Assembly: GCF_014201465.1 (NCBI RefSeq)
Contig: NZ_JACHEP010000023.1
Span: 1 to 52,504, forward strand
Direction of reading: 5' to 3'
DNA from: Anoxybacteroides tepidamans
GTDB taxonomy: Bacteria; Bacillota; Bacilli; Bacillales; Anoxybacillaceae
DNA length: 52,504 nt
Shown here: positions 15,604 through 25,205 of the stretch, piece by piece
Numbering within the stretch: the stretch's first letter is position 1
How the letters are laid out: the number at the start of each line of letters is the position of its first letter
Made by a program: the position numbers and the translations under genes
The notes under the pieces: generated by a model
What the model was told of the DNA's origin: nothing
Seen by the model: the letters and a program-made list of their open reading frames with translations, nothing else
Databases searched by the model: none

Positions 15604-17280
15604 TCAAAACCTTCCTGATCTAAAAATCGAATATAAAAGCCAGCAAAACATTAAGGTAGCGACGAAAAAGCCAATTTCGATGGCCGGGATTTTCCACAAC
15701 AATGTCGATTGTCTGCCCATCGAAGAGCCAATGATAATGCCGACCATAATGATGCTGAAGGAAAGCAAAACGATGCTAAACGATAAGCGGTTACTGATTT
15801 GGTCTAATTTTCTTAATAGAAAATCCAAGTCAGGGATGCCGATCTCTAGGCGCACTTTCCCTTGTTTCATCAGCCTCGTTAATTCTTTTACATTTTTCGG
15901 CAGATCCACGAACAGTTCACCGTAATCGGAAAGGCGTTTCCATGCCATTTCCGCTACGTTTTTCGGGCGGAGTCGTTCTTTTAGCAGCTGGCGACCAAAC
16001 GGTTCGGCAATGTCGATAATGCTAAAGTCGGGATCCAATTTTTCCACGACCCCTTCTACCGTCAGCAACGCCTTCCCTAATAACGTTAAATCGCTCGGGA
16101 TGCGGATCGAGTGGCGGAATGCAACGTGAAGCAAATCGTGAACCGCTACGCCGAGGCTGACTTGGCTCAACGGAATATGATAATATTTTTCTCTTAATTT
16201 CTCGATATCTTCGCGCAGCTGGCTTACATCTACATCATCCGGCACCAAGCCCATATCCCCAATCGTTTTCATGATTCCATCGGTGCTTTGGCGCATCAAA
16301 GCGATCATGAAGGACGATAAATGATATTTCATTTCTGACGTGATTCGTCCTACCATGCCGAAATCGATGAACGCAATCACGTTTCCTGGCAAGGCTAACA
16401 CATTTCCCGGATGGGGGTCGCCGTGAAAAAAGCCTTTCATAAAAATTTGCTGGAACATTCCCTTGGCCAGCCGCTCCGCGAGAATTTTTAAGTTATAGCC
16501 GCGTTGTTTCAGCCGCTCAAGTTCCCCTAGTTTGATGCCTTCCACATATTCCATTGTCAGCACTTTTTTTGTTGAATAATCCCAAAACACTTTTGGCACA
16601 TAAATCGTCGGATCGCTTTGAAACTGTTTGGAAAATTTCTCGGCATTGCGCGCTTCCACAGTGTAATCGAGCTCTAGGCGAAGCGATTTCGATAGTTCGT
16701 CCAATATATCCCGCATCTGATATTGCGCCGCCCATGCCAAGCGGCGTTCCGCGAGCACGGTCAAATCTTGAAGAATTTCCAAATCCGTTTCCATGATTGA
16801 GGCGATATGCGGACGCTGAATTTTCACCGCCACTTTTTCGCCGGAATGAAGGACCGCCCGATGAACTTGTCCGATCGAGGCGGCGGCAAGCGGAGCTTCC
16901 TCAAAAGAATGAAAAATATGATCCAGTTTCTCCCCCAACTCCTCCTCGATAATGCGGCGAACATCGGCAAACGAAAAAGGTGGGACTTGATCTTGCAATT
17001 TTTCCAGTTCACGAATAATGTGTTCTGGAATTAAATCGGGGCGCGTACTGGCCAGCTGGCCTAATTTCACGAAGGTTGGTCCTAATTCTTCAAGCACAAG
17101 GCGGATGCGCTCGCCGATCGTTTTTTCATTCTTCTCCTTTTTGTCCACACGCAGCCGTTGCGGAAGGGAAAGAAGCTGGGAAAAACCAATTTCTTCGACC
17201 ACCATTTCAAAGCCATGGCGGAGCAAAGCGACAGCGATATCGCGATAGCGGCTCATATGGCGCATTCTTTTTCCAATCAT
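15604..17280 (-). CDS. AarF/UbiB-family (ABC1) atypical kinase-like protein
   Basis: The 558-residue protein carries the UbiB family signatures: LGPTFVKLGQLASTRPDLIPE (KxGQ motif), the Ala-rich loop LAAASIGQVHRAVLHSGEKVAVKIQRP, GFFHGDPHPGNVL (catalytic loop) and IDFGMVGR. The C-terminus has two membrane segments (FSIVLLSFSIIMVGIIIG and IEIGFFVATLMFCWLLYSIF). I chose the ATG at 17280 because it follows AAAGGAGATGG; an upstream in-frame start at 17304 lacks a site. Family members are ATPases needed for isoprenoid quinone synthesis or lipid handling. In menaquinone-using Bacillaceae the exact role is unproven. The coiled-coil gene upstream is probably co-transcribed. Confidence 0.88.
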   Translation of the reverse strand: MIGKRMRHMSRYRDIAVALLRHGFEMVVEEIGFSQLLSLPQRLRVDKKEKNEKTIGERIRLVLEELGPTFVKLGQLASTRPDLIPEHIIRELEKLQDQVPPFSFADVRRIIEEELGEKLDHIFHSFEEAPLAAASIGQVHRAVLHSGEKVAVKIQRPHIASIMETDLEILQDLTVLAERRLAWAAQYQMRDILDELSKSLRLELDYTVEARNAEKFSKQFQSDPTIYVPKVFWDYSTKKVLTMEYVEGIKLGELERLKQRGYNLKILAERLAKGMFQQIFMKGFFHGDPHPGNVLALPGNVIAFIDFGMVGRITSEMKYHLSSFMIALMRQSTDGIMKTIGDMGLVPDDVDVSQLREDIEKLREKYYHIPLSQVSLGVAVHDLLHVAFRHSIRIPSDLTLLGKALLTVEGVVEKLDPDFSIIDIAEPFGRQLLKERLRPKNVAEMAWKRLSDYGELFVDLPKNVKELTRLMKQGKVRLEIGIPDLDFLLRKLDQISNRLSFSIVLLSFSIIMVGIIIGSSMGRQSTLLWKIPAIEIGFFVATLMFCWLLYSIFRSGRF

Positions 17281-17325
17281 CCGTCCATCTCCTTTAATGG
17301 CCATATGGGCGGCCCCGTTTGATTA

Positions 17326-17616
17326 CTAGTCTTCTTTTTCTTCTAAACGGCGGATTCGTTGCTCTAATTGTTGCAGCTCGTCTTTCGTCACTAAATCGAA
17401 TTTATCGATCACTTGTTTGATCTGTTCGCGCACGATACGTTGCAATTCCGCTTTTCTTTCTTCTGTTTGCTGCTTCCACTGGTCGATAACATCCTTCGAT
17501 TCTTCAAGCGACAATTCCCCTTTTTTTACCAATTCATCAATTAGCTTTTCTACTTGTTCTTTGCTCGCTAACGCCAATCCGAGTCCAAACGCTAGCCCTT
17601 TTTTGAGAATGCTCAT
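17326..17616 (-). CDS. Phasin-like coiled-coil protein
   Basis: The 96-residue protein begins with a short hydrophobic segment (ILKKGLAFGLGLALASKEQ) followed by a highly charged helix and a C-terminal heptad-like coiled coil (LQQLEQRIRRLEEKED). I chose the ATG at 17616 after GAAGGAGG; the longer reading from a TTG at 17637 would start inside that ribosome site. This shape is commonly annotated as a phasin or polyhydroxyalkanoate-regulator family protein. It often sits immediately upstream of ubiB-type kinases in Bacillaceae, as it does here (45 bases apart). It may act as a small membrane-associated partner. Confidence 0.75.
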   Translation of the reverse strand: MSILKKGLAFGLGLALASKEQVEKLIDELVKKGELSLEESKDVIDQWKQQTEERKAELQRIVREQIKQVIDKFDLVTKDELQQLEQRIRRLEEKED

Positions 17617-17797
17617 AATGACTACGGCCTCCTTCAATTTTTTATATCATGATATCACTTTCACAACCTTGTGTCGAGTTCTCCTATTCCAATAATATTT
17701 TTTCCTTCAGGTTAATGAAGTTGTGTTCACTTTTAACTTCTAGCGCAATGTTTTACAATAATATTAGCAGCTTATTAAAATGGTCAGAGGGAAGGTT

Positions 17798-20125
17798 ATG
17801 GATATCCGAATTCAATTGGAACAGGTACTTGCGGAATGTGAACGTTTGAGAAAAGAAAACGAATATTTAAAACAAGTTCTTTCAACAATGATGCAAAAGA
17901 ATAGGGACGTTCGTTCTGTTGTTCCTTCAGCTAATCTGATGGTCAATAACCGCTCCTCACCGGAAGAAAAGATTCGATTATTCAAGCGACTTTTCCGAGG
18001 CCGAACAGATGTATATGCGGTTCGCTGGGAGTCAAAAGATGGACGAACGGGATATACCCCGGCTTGTGCCTATGAATGGCAACCGCCTTTTTGTCGAAAA
18101 CCGGAGATTAAATGTAGTGAGTGCAAACACCGAACGTTATTGCCACTAGATGATCAGGTACTTTACGATCATTTAAGTGGAAAACACACAATTGGAATTT
18201 ATCCAATGCAAAAAGATGAAACTTGTTTCTTTTTAGCAATTGATTTTGATAAAAAGAATTGGAAAGAAGATGTATTAGCTTTTGTCAACATATGCAAACA
18301 GTTTTCCGTACCGTATAGTATTGAACGATCAAGGTCCGGAAATGGTGCACATGTATGGATCTTTTTCTCCGAAGCGATTTCTGCTTCGTTAGCTCGTAAA
18401 ATGGGAATGGTGTTGCTTGCAAAAACGTTGGAAAATCGGTATGAACTCGGTTTAGATTCTTATGATCGGCTATTTCCGAATCAAGATACACTCCCTAAAG
18501 GTGGGTTTGGTAACTTAATCGCTTTACCTCTTCAACGAAAACCAAGAGCCAACGGGAATAGTGTATTTGTGGACGAATCTTTTACACCTTATCCAGATCA
18601 ATGGCTATATTTGTCTTCTGTTCAAATGATGACAAAAAACGAAGTACGAGATGTTATACGGAAGTATGAAAATAAGTTGATTACTACTAATGAAATATAT
18701 CCAAAGAAAGTAACAATTGAATTAAAAAATGGGCTATATGTAAAAAAAGATGGTGTTTCCTCTTCCCTTTTGACCAAGTTGACAAAAACAGCAACATTTG
18801 CAAACCCTGAATTTTATAAAGCCCAGAAAAGCCGTTTGTCAACATACGGGATACCACGAGTCATTAACTGTTCTTGGGAGGAAAGAGGATATTTAGTATT
18901 ACCACGTGGTTGTTTGGAAGAGGTTATTGATCTCCTCTCATCTCTATCTATTCACGCTGAAGTCAATGACCATCGATTCGATGGTCAGGTAATTGAAGTA
19001 CAATTTCACGGTGAGTTAACTTCCCAGCAACATGATGCTTTATCGCAACTACTGAAGCATGATATAGGAATTCTCTCGGCAACAACCGGTTTTGGAAAAA
19101 CAGTGATAGCAGCGGCTTTAATTGCGGAACGAAAAGTTAATACGTTAGTCGTTGTTCATCGGGCGCAGTTGATACAACAATGGATAGAGCAATTATCTAT
19201 GTTTCTTAATATCCCATCAAAAGAAATTGGACAAATCGGTGGCGGAAAAAACAAAATCACAGGAAATGTTGATATAGCTACTATTCAAAGCTTAAATTAC
19301 AAAGGGGAACTGAAGTCGTCTATTACACAATACGGTCAAATTATTATTGATGAATGCCATCATATTTCTGCGTTCAGTTTTGAACAGGTATTAAAACAAA
19401 TTCGTGCTAAGTATGTGTGTGGATTAACAGCTACACCGACACGTAAAGATGGGTTACATCCCATTATTCATATGCAGTGTGGGCCTGTTCGTTATAAAAT
19501 TGATGGGAAAACACAAGCAAAAGTACGGCCATTCATTCATCGCTTAATACCGAGATATACAAATTTTACATCTTTAAACAAAGACATCCAACATCTTTAT
19601 CATGAAATTGTAATTAATGAACAACGAAATCAACAATTGTTTGATGACGTATTGTCCGCACTTGAAGAAGGCCGCTGCCCGTTAGTTTTAACAGAACGAA
19701 TTGAACATATTGAAATTTTGCAAAACCTCTTCAAAGGTTTTGCAAAAAATATTATTGTACTCTGTGGGAAAATGACGAAAAAAGAGAAAGCACAAGCACT
19801 ACAAAAGCTTGCTTCTATTCCTGATGGTGTAGAGAGATTAGTGATTGCTACAGGTAAATATGTGGGTGAAGGGTTTGATAACACGAGGCTGGACACCTTA
19901 TTTTTAGCAATGCCAATTTCGTGGAAAGGTACGTTACAACAATATGTAGGACGTCTGCACCGAATTCATGCGAATAAACAAGAAGTACGTGTATATGATT
20001 ACGTCGATCACAAAATACCGATTATGAAAAAGATGTTTGAAAAAAGATTAGCAGGATACCGAGCAATGGGGTATATAATAGATGGAGAAAACGTTTCAGC
20101 CGAGGAGCAAATGAAGTTGTTTTAG
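17798..20125 (+). CDS. Primase-helicase fusion, TOTE conflict-system type
   Basis: The 775-residue protein has a short N-terminal coiled coil (residues 1-35). An archaeo-eukaryotic primase (AEP) domain follows: RTGYTPACAYEW, four Cys in a small Zn-like cluster (FCRKPEIKCSECKHR plus an earlier Cys), the metal motif CFFLAIDFDKKNW, RSRSGNGAHVWIFF and GGFGNLIALPLQ. A superfamily 2 helicase completes it: ATTGFGKTVIAAAL (Walker A), IIDECHHISAF (DExH), GLTATPTRKDG, and a C-terminal QYVGRLHR motif. I chose the ATG at 17798 after AGAGGGAAGG. Such fusions are described as core parts of TOTE conflict elements. No other TOTE component is adjacent. It is the only plus-strand gene in the island. Confidence 0.85.
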   Translation: MDIRIQLEQVLAECERLRKENEYLKQVLSTMMQKNRDVRSVVPSANLMVNNRSSPEEKIRLFKRLFRGRTDVYAVRWESKDGRTGYTPACAYEWQPPFCRKPEIKCSECKHRTLLPLDDQVLYDHLSGKHTIGIYPMQKDETCFFLAIDFDKKNWKEDVLAFVNICKQFSVPYSIERSRSGNGAHVWIFFSEAISASLARKMGMVLLAKTLENRYELGLDSYDRLFPNQDTLPKGGFGNLIALPLQRKPRANGNSVFVDESFTPYPDQWLYLSSVQMMTKNEVRDVIRKYENKLITTNEIYPKKVTIELKNGLYVKKDGVSSSLLTKLTKTATFANPEFYKAQKSRLSTYGIPRVINCSWEERGYLVLPRGCLEEVIDLLSSLSIHAEVNDHRFDGQVIEVQFHGELTSQQHDALSQLLKHDIGILSATTGFGKTVIAAALIAERKVNTLVVVHRAQLIQQWIEQLSMFLNIPSKEIGQIGGGKNKITGNVDIATIQSLNYKGELKSSITQYGQIIIDECHHISAFSFEQVLKQIRAKYVCGLTATPTRKDGLHPIIHMQCGPVRYKIDGKTQAKVRPFIHRLIPRYTNFTSLNKDIQHLYHEIVINEQRNQQLFDDVLSALEEGRCPLVLTERIEHIEILQNLFKGFAKNIIVLCGKMTKKEKAQALQKLASIPDGVERLVIATGKYVGEGFDNTRLDTLFLAMPISWKGTLQQYVGRLHRIHANKQEVRVYDYVDHKIPIMKKMFEKRLAGYRAMGYIIDGENVSAEEQMKLF

Positions 20126-20297
20126 CTCCTATTAGAACAACTTTCTTACCAAATTCGGCTAGACTAACTTATGAAGCCGAATAGCATTACCTGACAGTGT
20201 TATTGTTCGGGGGACAACAAAAAACTTGCCCCCCTACTTCAACATATATAGGCTTATTGTGTTGCTAACTCTTTATTAGTGGACAAGCTCCATGAGA

Positions 20298-21746
20298 TTA
20301 CAAATAATAATCATAAGCTGTTAACCTCTGCTTTACATACTCGTCATCAGGCCGAAGTTTTAAAGCATATTTGAAATAAGCTCTTGCCCGCTCGTAATCC
20401 TTTTTTTGTTCGTACGCTTGACCAAGTTTTTTAACAACAACCCAAATACCCGGTGTCTCTTGGTTGATTTGTTCTAAAATTTGAATCGTTTTTTCTCCTT
20501 GCCCGCACACTCCATAACATGCTGCTAATTTATAACGATAATCTAAATTATCAGGTTCTTTTTGATACAGCTCTTCATATAAGCGCAACGCTTCCTCGTA
20601 CTTTTTCATGGCTAAGAAAATTCTTGCTTTTAAATTTTTTACGGCTGTCGCAAAGCTTTCCTGGCGTGTATCCTCAACCGCTGCTCCTTCAATCTGTTCG
20701 ATTTTCCGCAACGCTTCAAATAACCGCCCTGTTTTGTAATATACGTATGCGAGCTGCAAAGAGATTTCCGGCATCGTATTTCCATTGGTTATTTCTGTCG
20801 TCAAAATTTTTTCAGCTAATGTAAATTTTTTGAGTTTACAGTTCAATACCGCTAATTCCAACGGATCGTGTTTGCTTGCTAATGTTACACGAGGAATAAA
20901 CTTTTCAACTTGCTGCTGTTGAAAATGTTCATCTACCGCTCTTTTAAATTCGGTGCGGAAATCGGTAACCGACTGATATCGTATTTCCGGGTTTCTCTCC
21001 AACGCCTTCATGATTACTTTTTCCATCGAAGGTGTAATGCGCTCGTTCAATTCCCTCGGTTTTGGAAAAGGGACGTTATGAATGACATTAAAATAGGTGT
21101 CGTGCGGAGTTTTCCCAGTTAACAATTGATATAACAAAACCCCTAAAGAATAAATATCAGAATTTAAATATCGTGTTTGTGAATGAAGAACTTCAGGTGC
21201 AATATAAGCAAAAGTTCCAGCCCCATCAATTGTTTTGATAAAAATATCTTCAATCAAGCGGCTTGTTCCAAAGTCTGTGAGCTTTACAGTCGTGTCATTG
21301 ATTAAAATATTGTCCGGTTTGATATCTCCATGCGCTATGCGTAGAGAGTGCATAAATTCAACACCATTTAGCACTTGTTCAAAAATATCAAACATTTTTT
21401 GAAATGTCCTTGGATGATTGATTCCCTCTTCATTTAACTCTTGGGAGAGGGGTTTCCCATCAAACAGCTCCATTTCAATGACAAAATAACCGTCTACTCT
21501 GCCCATCCAATAAATATTGATAATATTTTCATGGGAAACGCCAATAAAGCGCTCCCCTTCCACTAATGCTGCATCACCGCGCTCTTGGCTTTTCGGGATT
21601 TTTAAAGCGATAATTTCTTCATCTTCACAGCGAAGGGCTTTCCACACATATCCGTATGATCCTTCGCCAACCATTTCTTGCAAAATATATTTATCTCCGA
21701 TATTCATATCCTTTTTTAGTTGAATTGAATAACGCTTACGGGCCAT
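20298..21746 (-). CDS. Ser/Thr protein kinase with C-terminal TPR repeats
   Basis: The 482-residue protein has an N-terminal Hanks-type kinase (about residues 16-275): Gly loop VGEGSYGYVWKA, Lys in IALKIPK, catalytic loop HGDIKPDNIL, DFG segment LTDFGTSRL, and GTFAYIAPEVL. The usual Arg before the catalytic Asp is Gly (HGD), so it is a non-RD kinase. The C-terminal 180 residues form TPR-like helices (LYEELYQKEPDNLDYRYKLA, ARAYFKYALKLRPDDEYVKQ). No membrane segment or PASTA domain is present, so it is cytoplasmic and not PrkC-like. It is the last gene of the long minus-strand operon, six bases after its upstream neighbour. It probably signals within this defence-like system. Confidence 0.9.
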   Translation of the reverse strand: MARKRYSIQLKKDMNIGDKYILQEMVGEGSYGYVWKALRCEDEEIIALKIPKSQERGDAALVEGERFIGVSHENIINIYWMGRVDGYFVIEMELFDGKPLSQELNEEGINHPRTFQKMFDIFEQVLNGVEFMHSLRIAHGDIKPDNILINDTTVKLTDFGTSRLIEDIFIKTIDGAGTFAYIAPEVLHSQTRYLNSDIYSLGVLLYQLLTGKTPHDTYFNVIHNVPFPKPRELNERITPSMEKVIMKALERNPEIRYQSVTDFRTEFKRAVDEHFQQQQVEKFIPRVTLASKHDPLELAVLNCKLKKFTLAEKILTTEITNGNTMPEISLQLAYVYYKTGRLFEALRKIEQIEGAAVEDTRQESFATAVKNLKARIFLAMKKYEEALRLYEELYQKEPDNLDYRYKLAACYGVCGQGEKTIQILEQINQETPGIWVVVKKLGQAYEQKKDYERARAYFKYALKLRPDDEYVKQRLTAYDYYL

Positions 21747-21752
21747 GATTGT

Positions 21753-22367
21753 TTACCTCACTTGAATCCATTCATTTATGGTGAGATTTTCTTTCGTTCC
21801 GCTTGCCACTGCTTGAAAAACGAGATAATCAGTAACGAACGAATTAATTCCCGGAATAAAGCGGCCGTTCGGTAATGTGAACCCTTCATCAAAAATGCTA
21901 ATATATTTATCGATATTTTTTGGAATTGCCCCGCTGTAAGACCAGTAGACAAAGAGAATCAACGGTAAATCGCCGCCGAGTTGGTGATAGGCCAATAATA
22001 AATTTTCAATTTTCTCTCTTAGTTTATCATGTTTGCCCTTTGAATTTTCAAATCGTTCAAACTCCGAAACAAGAATAGGCTTTACATCCTGCTGGCGATA
22101 CCATACCGAATCCGGACGGACTTCCCGGGTCATGCTATGGCCATATTGTTGGTTAATTGGATAAACAGGGCATTCGGATAAAGCGGTTACTCCTTGAATA
22201 TGTCTGGCGATTTCCGTAATATAATTCAGTCCTGCTGAATGAACAGTCTCTGAATAATCACGAATCCCATAAACGGAAATCATCGGAAAAAGCGAATCGC
22301 GAATCGTTCCATTTTTAAACTCATCAATAATTTTTGCTTTTAATTGCTCTTTATCCACCGAATACAC
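21753..22367 (-). CDS. Unknown protein with a PD-(D/E)XK-like motif (204 aa)
   Basis: I do not recognise a named family. In the middle of this 204-residue protein RPDSVWYRQQDVKPILVSEFERFE places PD about 15 residues before ExE. That spacing is typical of PD-(D/E)XK nucleases, with E in place of the usual K. A helix-rich segment follows (LREKIENLLLAYHQLGG), then a hydrophobic strand LPLILFVYWSYSG. No signal peptide is present. The start overlaps the end of herA by 17 bases, which implies translational coupling. A nuclease or nuclease-like subunit that works with HerA is a reasonable inference, not a demonstrated fact. Confidence 0.8.
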   Translation of the reverse strand: MYSVDKEQLKAKIIDEFKNGTIRDSLFPMISVYGIRDYSETVHSAGLNYITEIARHIQGVTALSECPVYPINQQYGHSMTREVRPDSVWYRQQDVKPILVSEFERFENSKGKHDKLREKIENLLLAYHQLGGDLPLILFVYWSYSGAIPKNIDKYISIFDEGFTLPNGRFIPGINSFVTDYLVFQAVASGTKENLTINEWIQVR

Positions 22368-24039
22368 CCCATTCTTTGACTACTTCCGGCGATTGACCGC
22401 CATGAACTAACGCTTTTGTACCAACTTTCACTAATAGCGGAGCAGGAGTCGAACGCCCCGTAATTAACGCTTCCCCTGTAGATAAAGATGGAAGTTCATC
22501 AATATCTGCTTTCGTTAACATATCGGATGTTTTCGTAATGAAACGTTGATCATCCGGATTTTTAAGGCGCATCGTAATAATCGTGTTGCATTGCGAGGTC
22601 ACATCTGCATCCAATTTAGACGGACGTTGTGAAACGATGGCAAAACCTACCCCAAATTTCCGGCCTTCCGCGGCAATTTTTTTAATAATTTTTTTCGAAA
22701 TCGTTGGTGCATTTGCTGGAGCGTAGTTATGCCCTTCTTCATACACAAGGAAGCAAGGACGAATCGGACGTTGTTTATCTGCCGCTGCCCGCATAATTTC
22801 ACTTGATACGAGTGCCGTAACGATTTGTTTTGCATCATCTGATAAACCTTGCAAATCAATAATGATTAATCGGCCATATTTTTCGTTCATTTCTCCAATT
22901 AATTTATAAATATCTGTCGGTTCACCAATCGCTTTTGTATAAAAGCTTCGTGCTTCGTTAATGACACGATTCAATTTCATCGAAGCGACCGCTGCGCTTC
23001 TGCCGCTCAATGCCCGCGCTTCTGCTTCTGTTATTTCATCCCAATTCCGCAACTCTTCTAAATCACTGGAAAGCAGCTCGCGTAAATCTTTAATATCGCG
23101 AGGCGGGTTTGGGTACTTATATTTCCAATAACGAATCGCAACATCGAGCACACGCTGTTGCGGTTCGGTTAAGCCAGGCAAAATTTCTTCAAAGTCGTCC
23201 ATTTCAAAACGATCGAACTGCAAGGCGAGGTGTTTATTCTTGCCGGCGTATTTATAATCAAACTCTTCCATTTGCGGTGTATATACATGAATGCCACCTC
23301 CTGCTGCTTGTAAAGCGCGGAAACGTTCTTGAATAAATAAAATGCTTTCCCGATCTTTTTCATCTTCAATATGCTCAAGATTTGTATTGAAGTGGATCTC
23401 TCCTTTTTCAAATGCTTTCCCATACTCACCGTGCGTATCAAATACAACAACGGTTCCATTCATTTGCGCCACAAGCCGTTCAATAATGCGGCCGACCGTA
23501 TAAGACTTTCCTGACCCTGTCATCGCCAAAACGGCTAAATGTTCTGTCACTAATTTATTAACATCCAAATAAACAGGAACAATATTTTCTCCACGTTCGT
23601 AACCGATTAAGTTGCCAATCGCAATGCTTTTATTTTCGTCAAATTGATAAAACTTAGAAAGAAATTCATAATCGACCCCATAGACTTTACTCCCGGGATC
23701 TAGCGGGCGACGCGGAATGCGAATTTGTCCTGTCGCCGATTCTTTGTAACCGACAAGGTCAATGGAAGCAAACAATGTCTCCCCTGTCATTTGTGTTCCT
23801 GGTAATAATTCGATCGAATTCAATCCTTCCCCAAGATCGCTATTGTATAAAATATTGCTGCGCGAAATCGAAGTAATCCGCCCAAGAACATATGTCGGTT
23901 CTTCATCTGGACGTTCTTGATGTAAAATTTTCACAAACTCGCCACGGCGTGCGGAAAAGCTATCTTGCAGCACCATTTTTAAATCATTCGGGTTTCCGGT
24001 ATTCCCAATCAATTTGCCGATATATTTTTCTTGACTCAT
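22351..24039 (-). CDS. HerA-like DNA translocase ATPase (DUF87)
   Basis: The 562-residue protein has an N-terminal beta-barrel HAS-like region (residues 1-125) and a RecA/FtsK-like ATPase core. The Walker A motif is AMTGSGKSYTVGRIIE (about residue 173), Walker B is CFLVYEEGHNYAP (about 428), and the arginine-finger region is GFAIVSQRPSKLD. HerA forms hexamers that pump DNA, usually with a NurA nuclease. The next gene upstream in the operon is NurA-like and shares one base with it (24039). In archaea the pair resects breaks. In bacteria HerA occurs widely in phage-defence complexes. The protein is full length. Confidence 0.9.
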   Translation of the reverse strand: MSQEKYIGKLIGNTGNPNDLKMVLQDSFSARRGEFVKILHQERPDEEPTYVLGRITSISRSNILYNSDLGEGLNSIELLPGTQMTGETLFASIDLVGYKESATGQIRIPRRPLDPGSKVYGVDYEFLSKFYQFDENKSIAIGNLIGYERGENIVPVYLDVNKLVTEHLAVLAMTGSGKSYTVGRIIERLVAQMNGTVVVFDTHGEYGKAFEKGEIHFNTNLEHIEDEKDRESILFIQERFRALQAAGGGIHVYTPQMEEFDYKYAGKNKHLALQFDRFEMDDFEEILPGLTEPQQRVLDVAIRYWKYKYPNPPRDIKDLRELLSSDLEELRNWDEITEAEARALSGRSAAVASMKLNRVINEARSFYTKAIGEPTDIYKLIGEMNEKYGRLIIIDLQGLSDDAKQIVTALVSSEIMRAAADKQRPIRPCFLVYEEGHNYAPANAPTISKKIIKKIAAEGRKFGVGFAIVSQRPSKLDADVTSQCNTIITMRLKNPDDQRFITKTSDMLTKADIDELPSLSTGEALITGRSTPAPLLVKVGTKALVHGGQSPEVVKEWGVFGG

Positions 24040-25205
24040 TATTCATCCTCCCCGAAAAAGTCTACTTCCTCGGTCCAAACATTTTCTACTTCTTCCTTTT
24101 TAATCATTTCGCGTGCCTGTGTTTTAAAATATTGAATAATCGCCCCACTTCGAATTGGCTTTAGAGCATGCTCAGCATACCAAAGCGGCAACGGGAGTGC
24201 CTTTGGTTGGTCGAGCGTATAAAGCGAAACGAGATAGGATGTAAGCTCATCTAAACTTTGAGAATCCCATTTTTGAGCGTTTCCCATTATCTCTACTAAT
24301 AAAGGTTGTGTATGCATCCCTGCCCGGAAATGAAAATTGATAATTCCTAGATTTCTAATGTCTTTAGGCTCCAACTGATTCGTTTGGACTAATAAATCGT
24401 ATTGATAGGCAGCCGTACGCGTTCTTCGAGTTAAAACACCGTGCAACAGTTTTTTTACGCCAACCTTTTTAATTTTGAATAACACTTCATTGTTCTGTTC
24501 GATATCGTGAAAACTTACTTCATCTACAATATACATTTCTTTATTTTTATCTTCGGAAAAAAGACCGTAGAAGATAGAACCGAAACGTTTCGTACTCACT
24601 GAAACAAGCCGAATACCGTTTCGATTAAACGGAAAAATAAAATGTTGATATGTCTCCCAAAAATTTTTGATTCTTTCTACACAGTTTTGATAGTCAATAT
24701 ATAATTGGCCATGTGTATCCATTGGCGCGTCAGCCCGCTCTAACATTAACGGAGTGTCGACAATCACCAGTTCCGGCTTATGGGCTTCCATCATCATCTC
24801 TTCTAGCAAATCGTAAACTTGCATCACATGAATAAATTTTAATTTATGGTTAATATCAATATCATCCGCTTCATCAATGTCAACGAGGCTGTCTTGAAAT
24901 GTTTCGTACACAGACCCTTCTTCTATATATAAATCTTGACGAACAGCACCAGCGCTATATAAAATACCGCCAAATGCTGGTATTGTTTTGCTTGCGGTAG
25001 CTATCCCTGCTGCCCGAATCGTTAGTGGTGATTTTTTTTCAACGGGGCGAATGACACCGCTGTTGCGAAGTTTCGGAGCAATATGATCGATAAAACGCAT
25101 TTTCGCGCTTAATTTCGTAACTGTACTTGGCAAGCCTAACTGGATTTTTGCTACTAAACTATTGGCAATCGCGGTATCCCGTTTCGTTTTACCATTCTCC
25201 ATCAT
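24039..25205 (-). CDS. NurA-like nuclease domain protein
   Basis: The 388-residue protein fits NurA by context and two motifs. PELVIVDTPLMLERADA supplies the middle catalytic Asp strand, and the C-terminal ALPLPLWYAEHALKP resembles the conserved NurA His motif. The first NurA motif (usually ...DGS) should lie near IRAAGIATASKT, and there I see no clear Asp. The active site may therefore be altered, or the motif may be elsewhere. NurA is an endo/exonuclease that acts through the HerA channel. Its stop overlaps the herA start, and its own start overlaps the next gene by 17 bases. This supports a stoichiometric complex. Confidence 0.65.
   Translation of the reverse strand: MMENGKTKRDTAIANSLVAKIQLGLPSTVTKLSAKMRFIDHIAPKLRNSGVIRPVEKKSPLTIRAAGIATASKTIPAFGGILYSAGAVRQDLYIEEGSVYETFQDSLVDIDEADDIDINHKLKFIHVMQVYDLLEEMMMEAHKPELVIVDTPLMLERADAPMDTHGQLYIDYQNCVERIKNFWETYQHFIFPFNRNGIRLVSVSTKRFGSIFYGLFSEDKNKEMYIVDEVSFHDIEQNNEVLFKIKKVGVKKLLHGVLTRRTRTAAYQYDLLVQTNQLEPKDIRNLGIINFHFRAGMHTQPLLVEIMGNAQKWDSQSLDELTSYLVSLYTLDQPKALPLPLWYAEHALKPIRSGAIIQYFKTQAREMIKKEEVENVWTEEVDFFGEDE

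Noticed and set aside
20126-20297. Terminator between the primase-helicase and the kinase gene
   Set aside because: ATTCGGCT/AGCCGAAT can pair but no T run follows on either strand; the interval has no clear feature.
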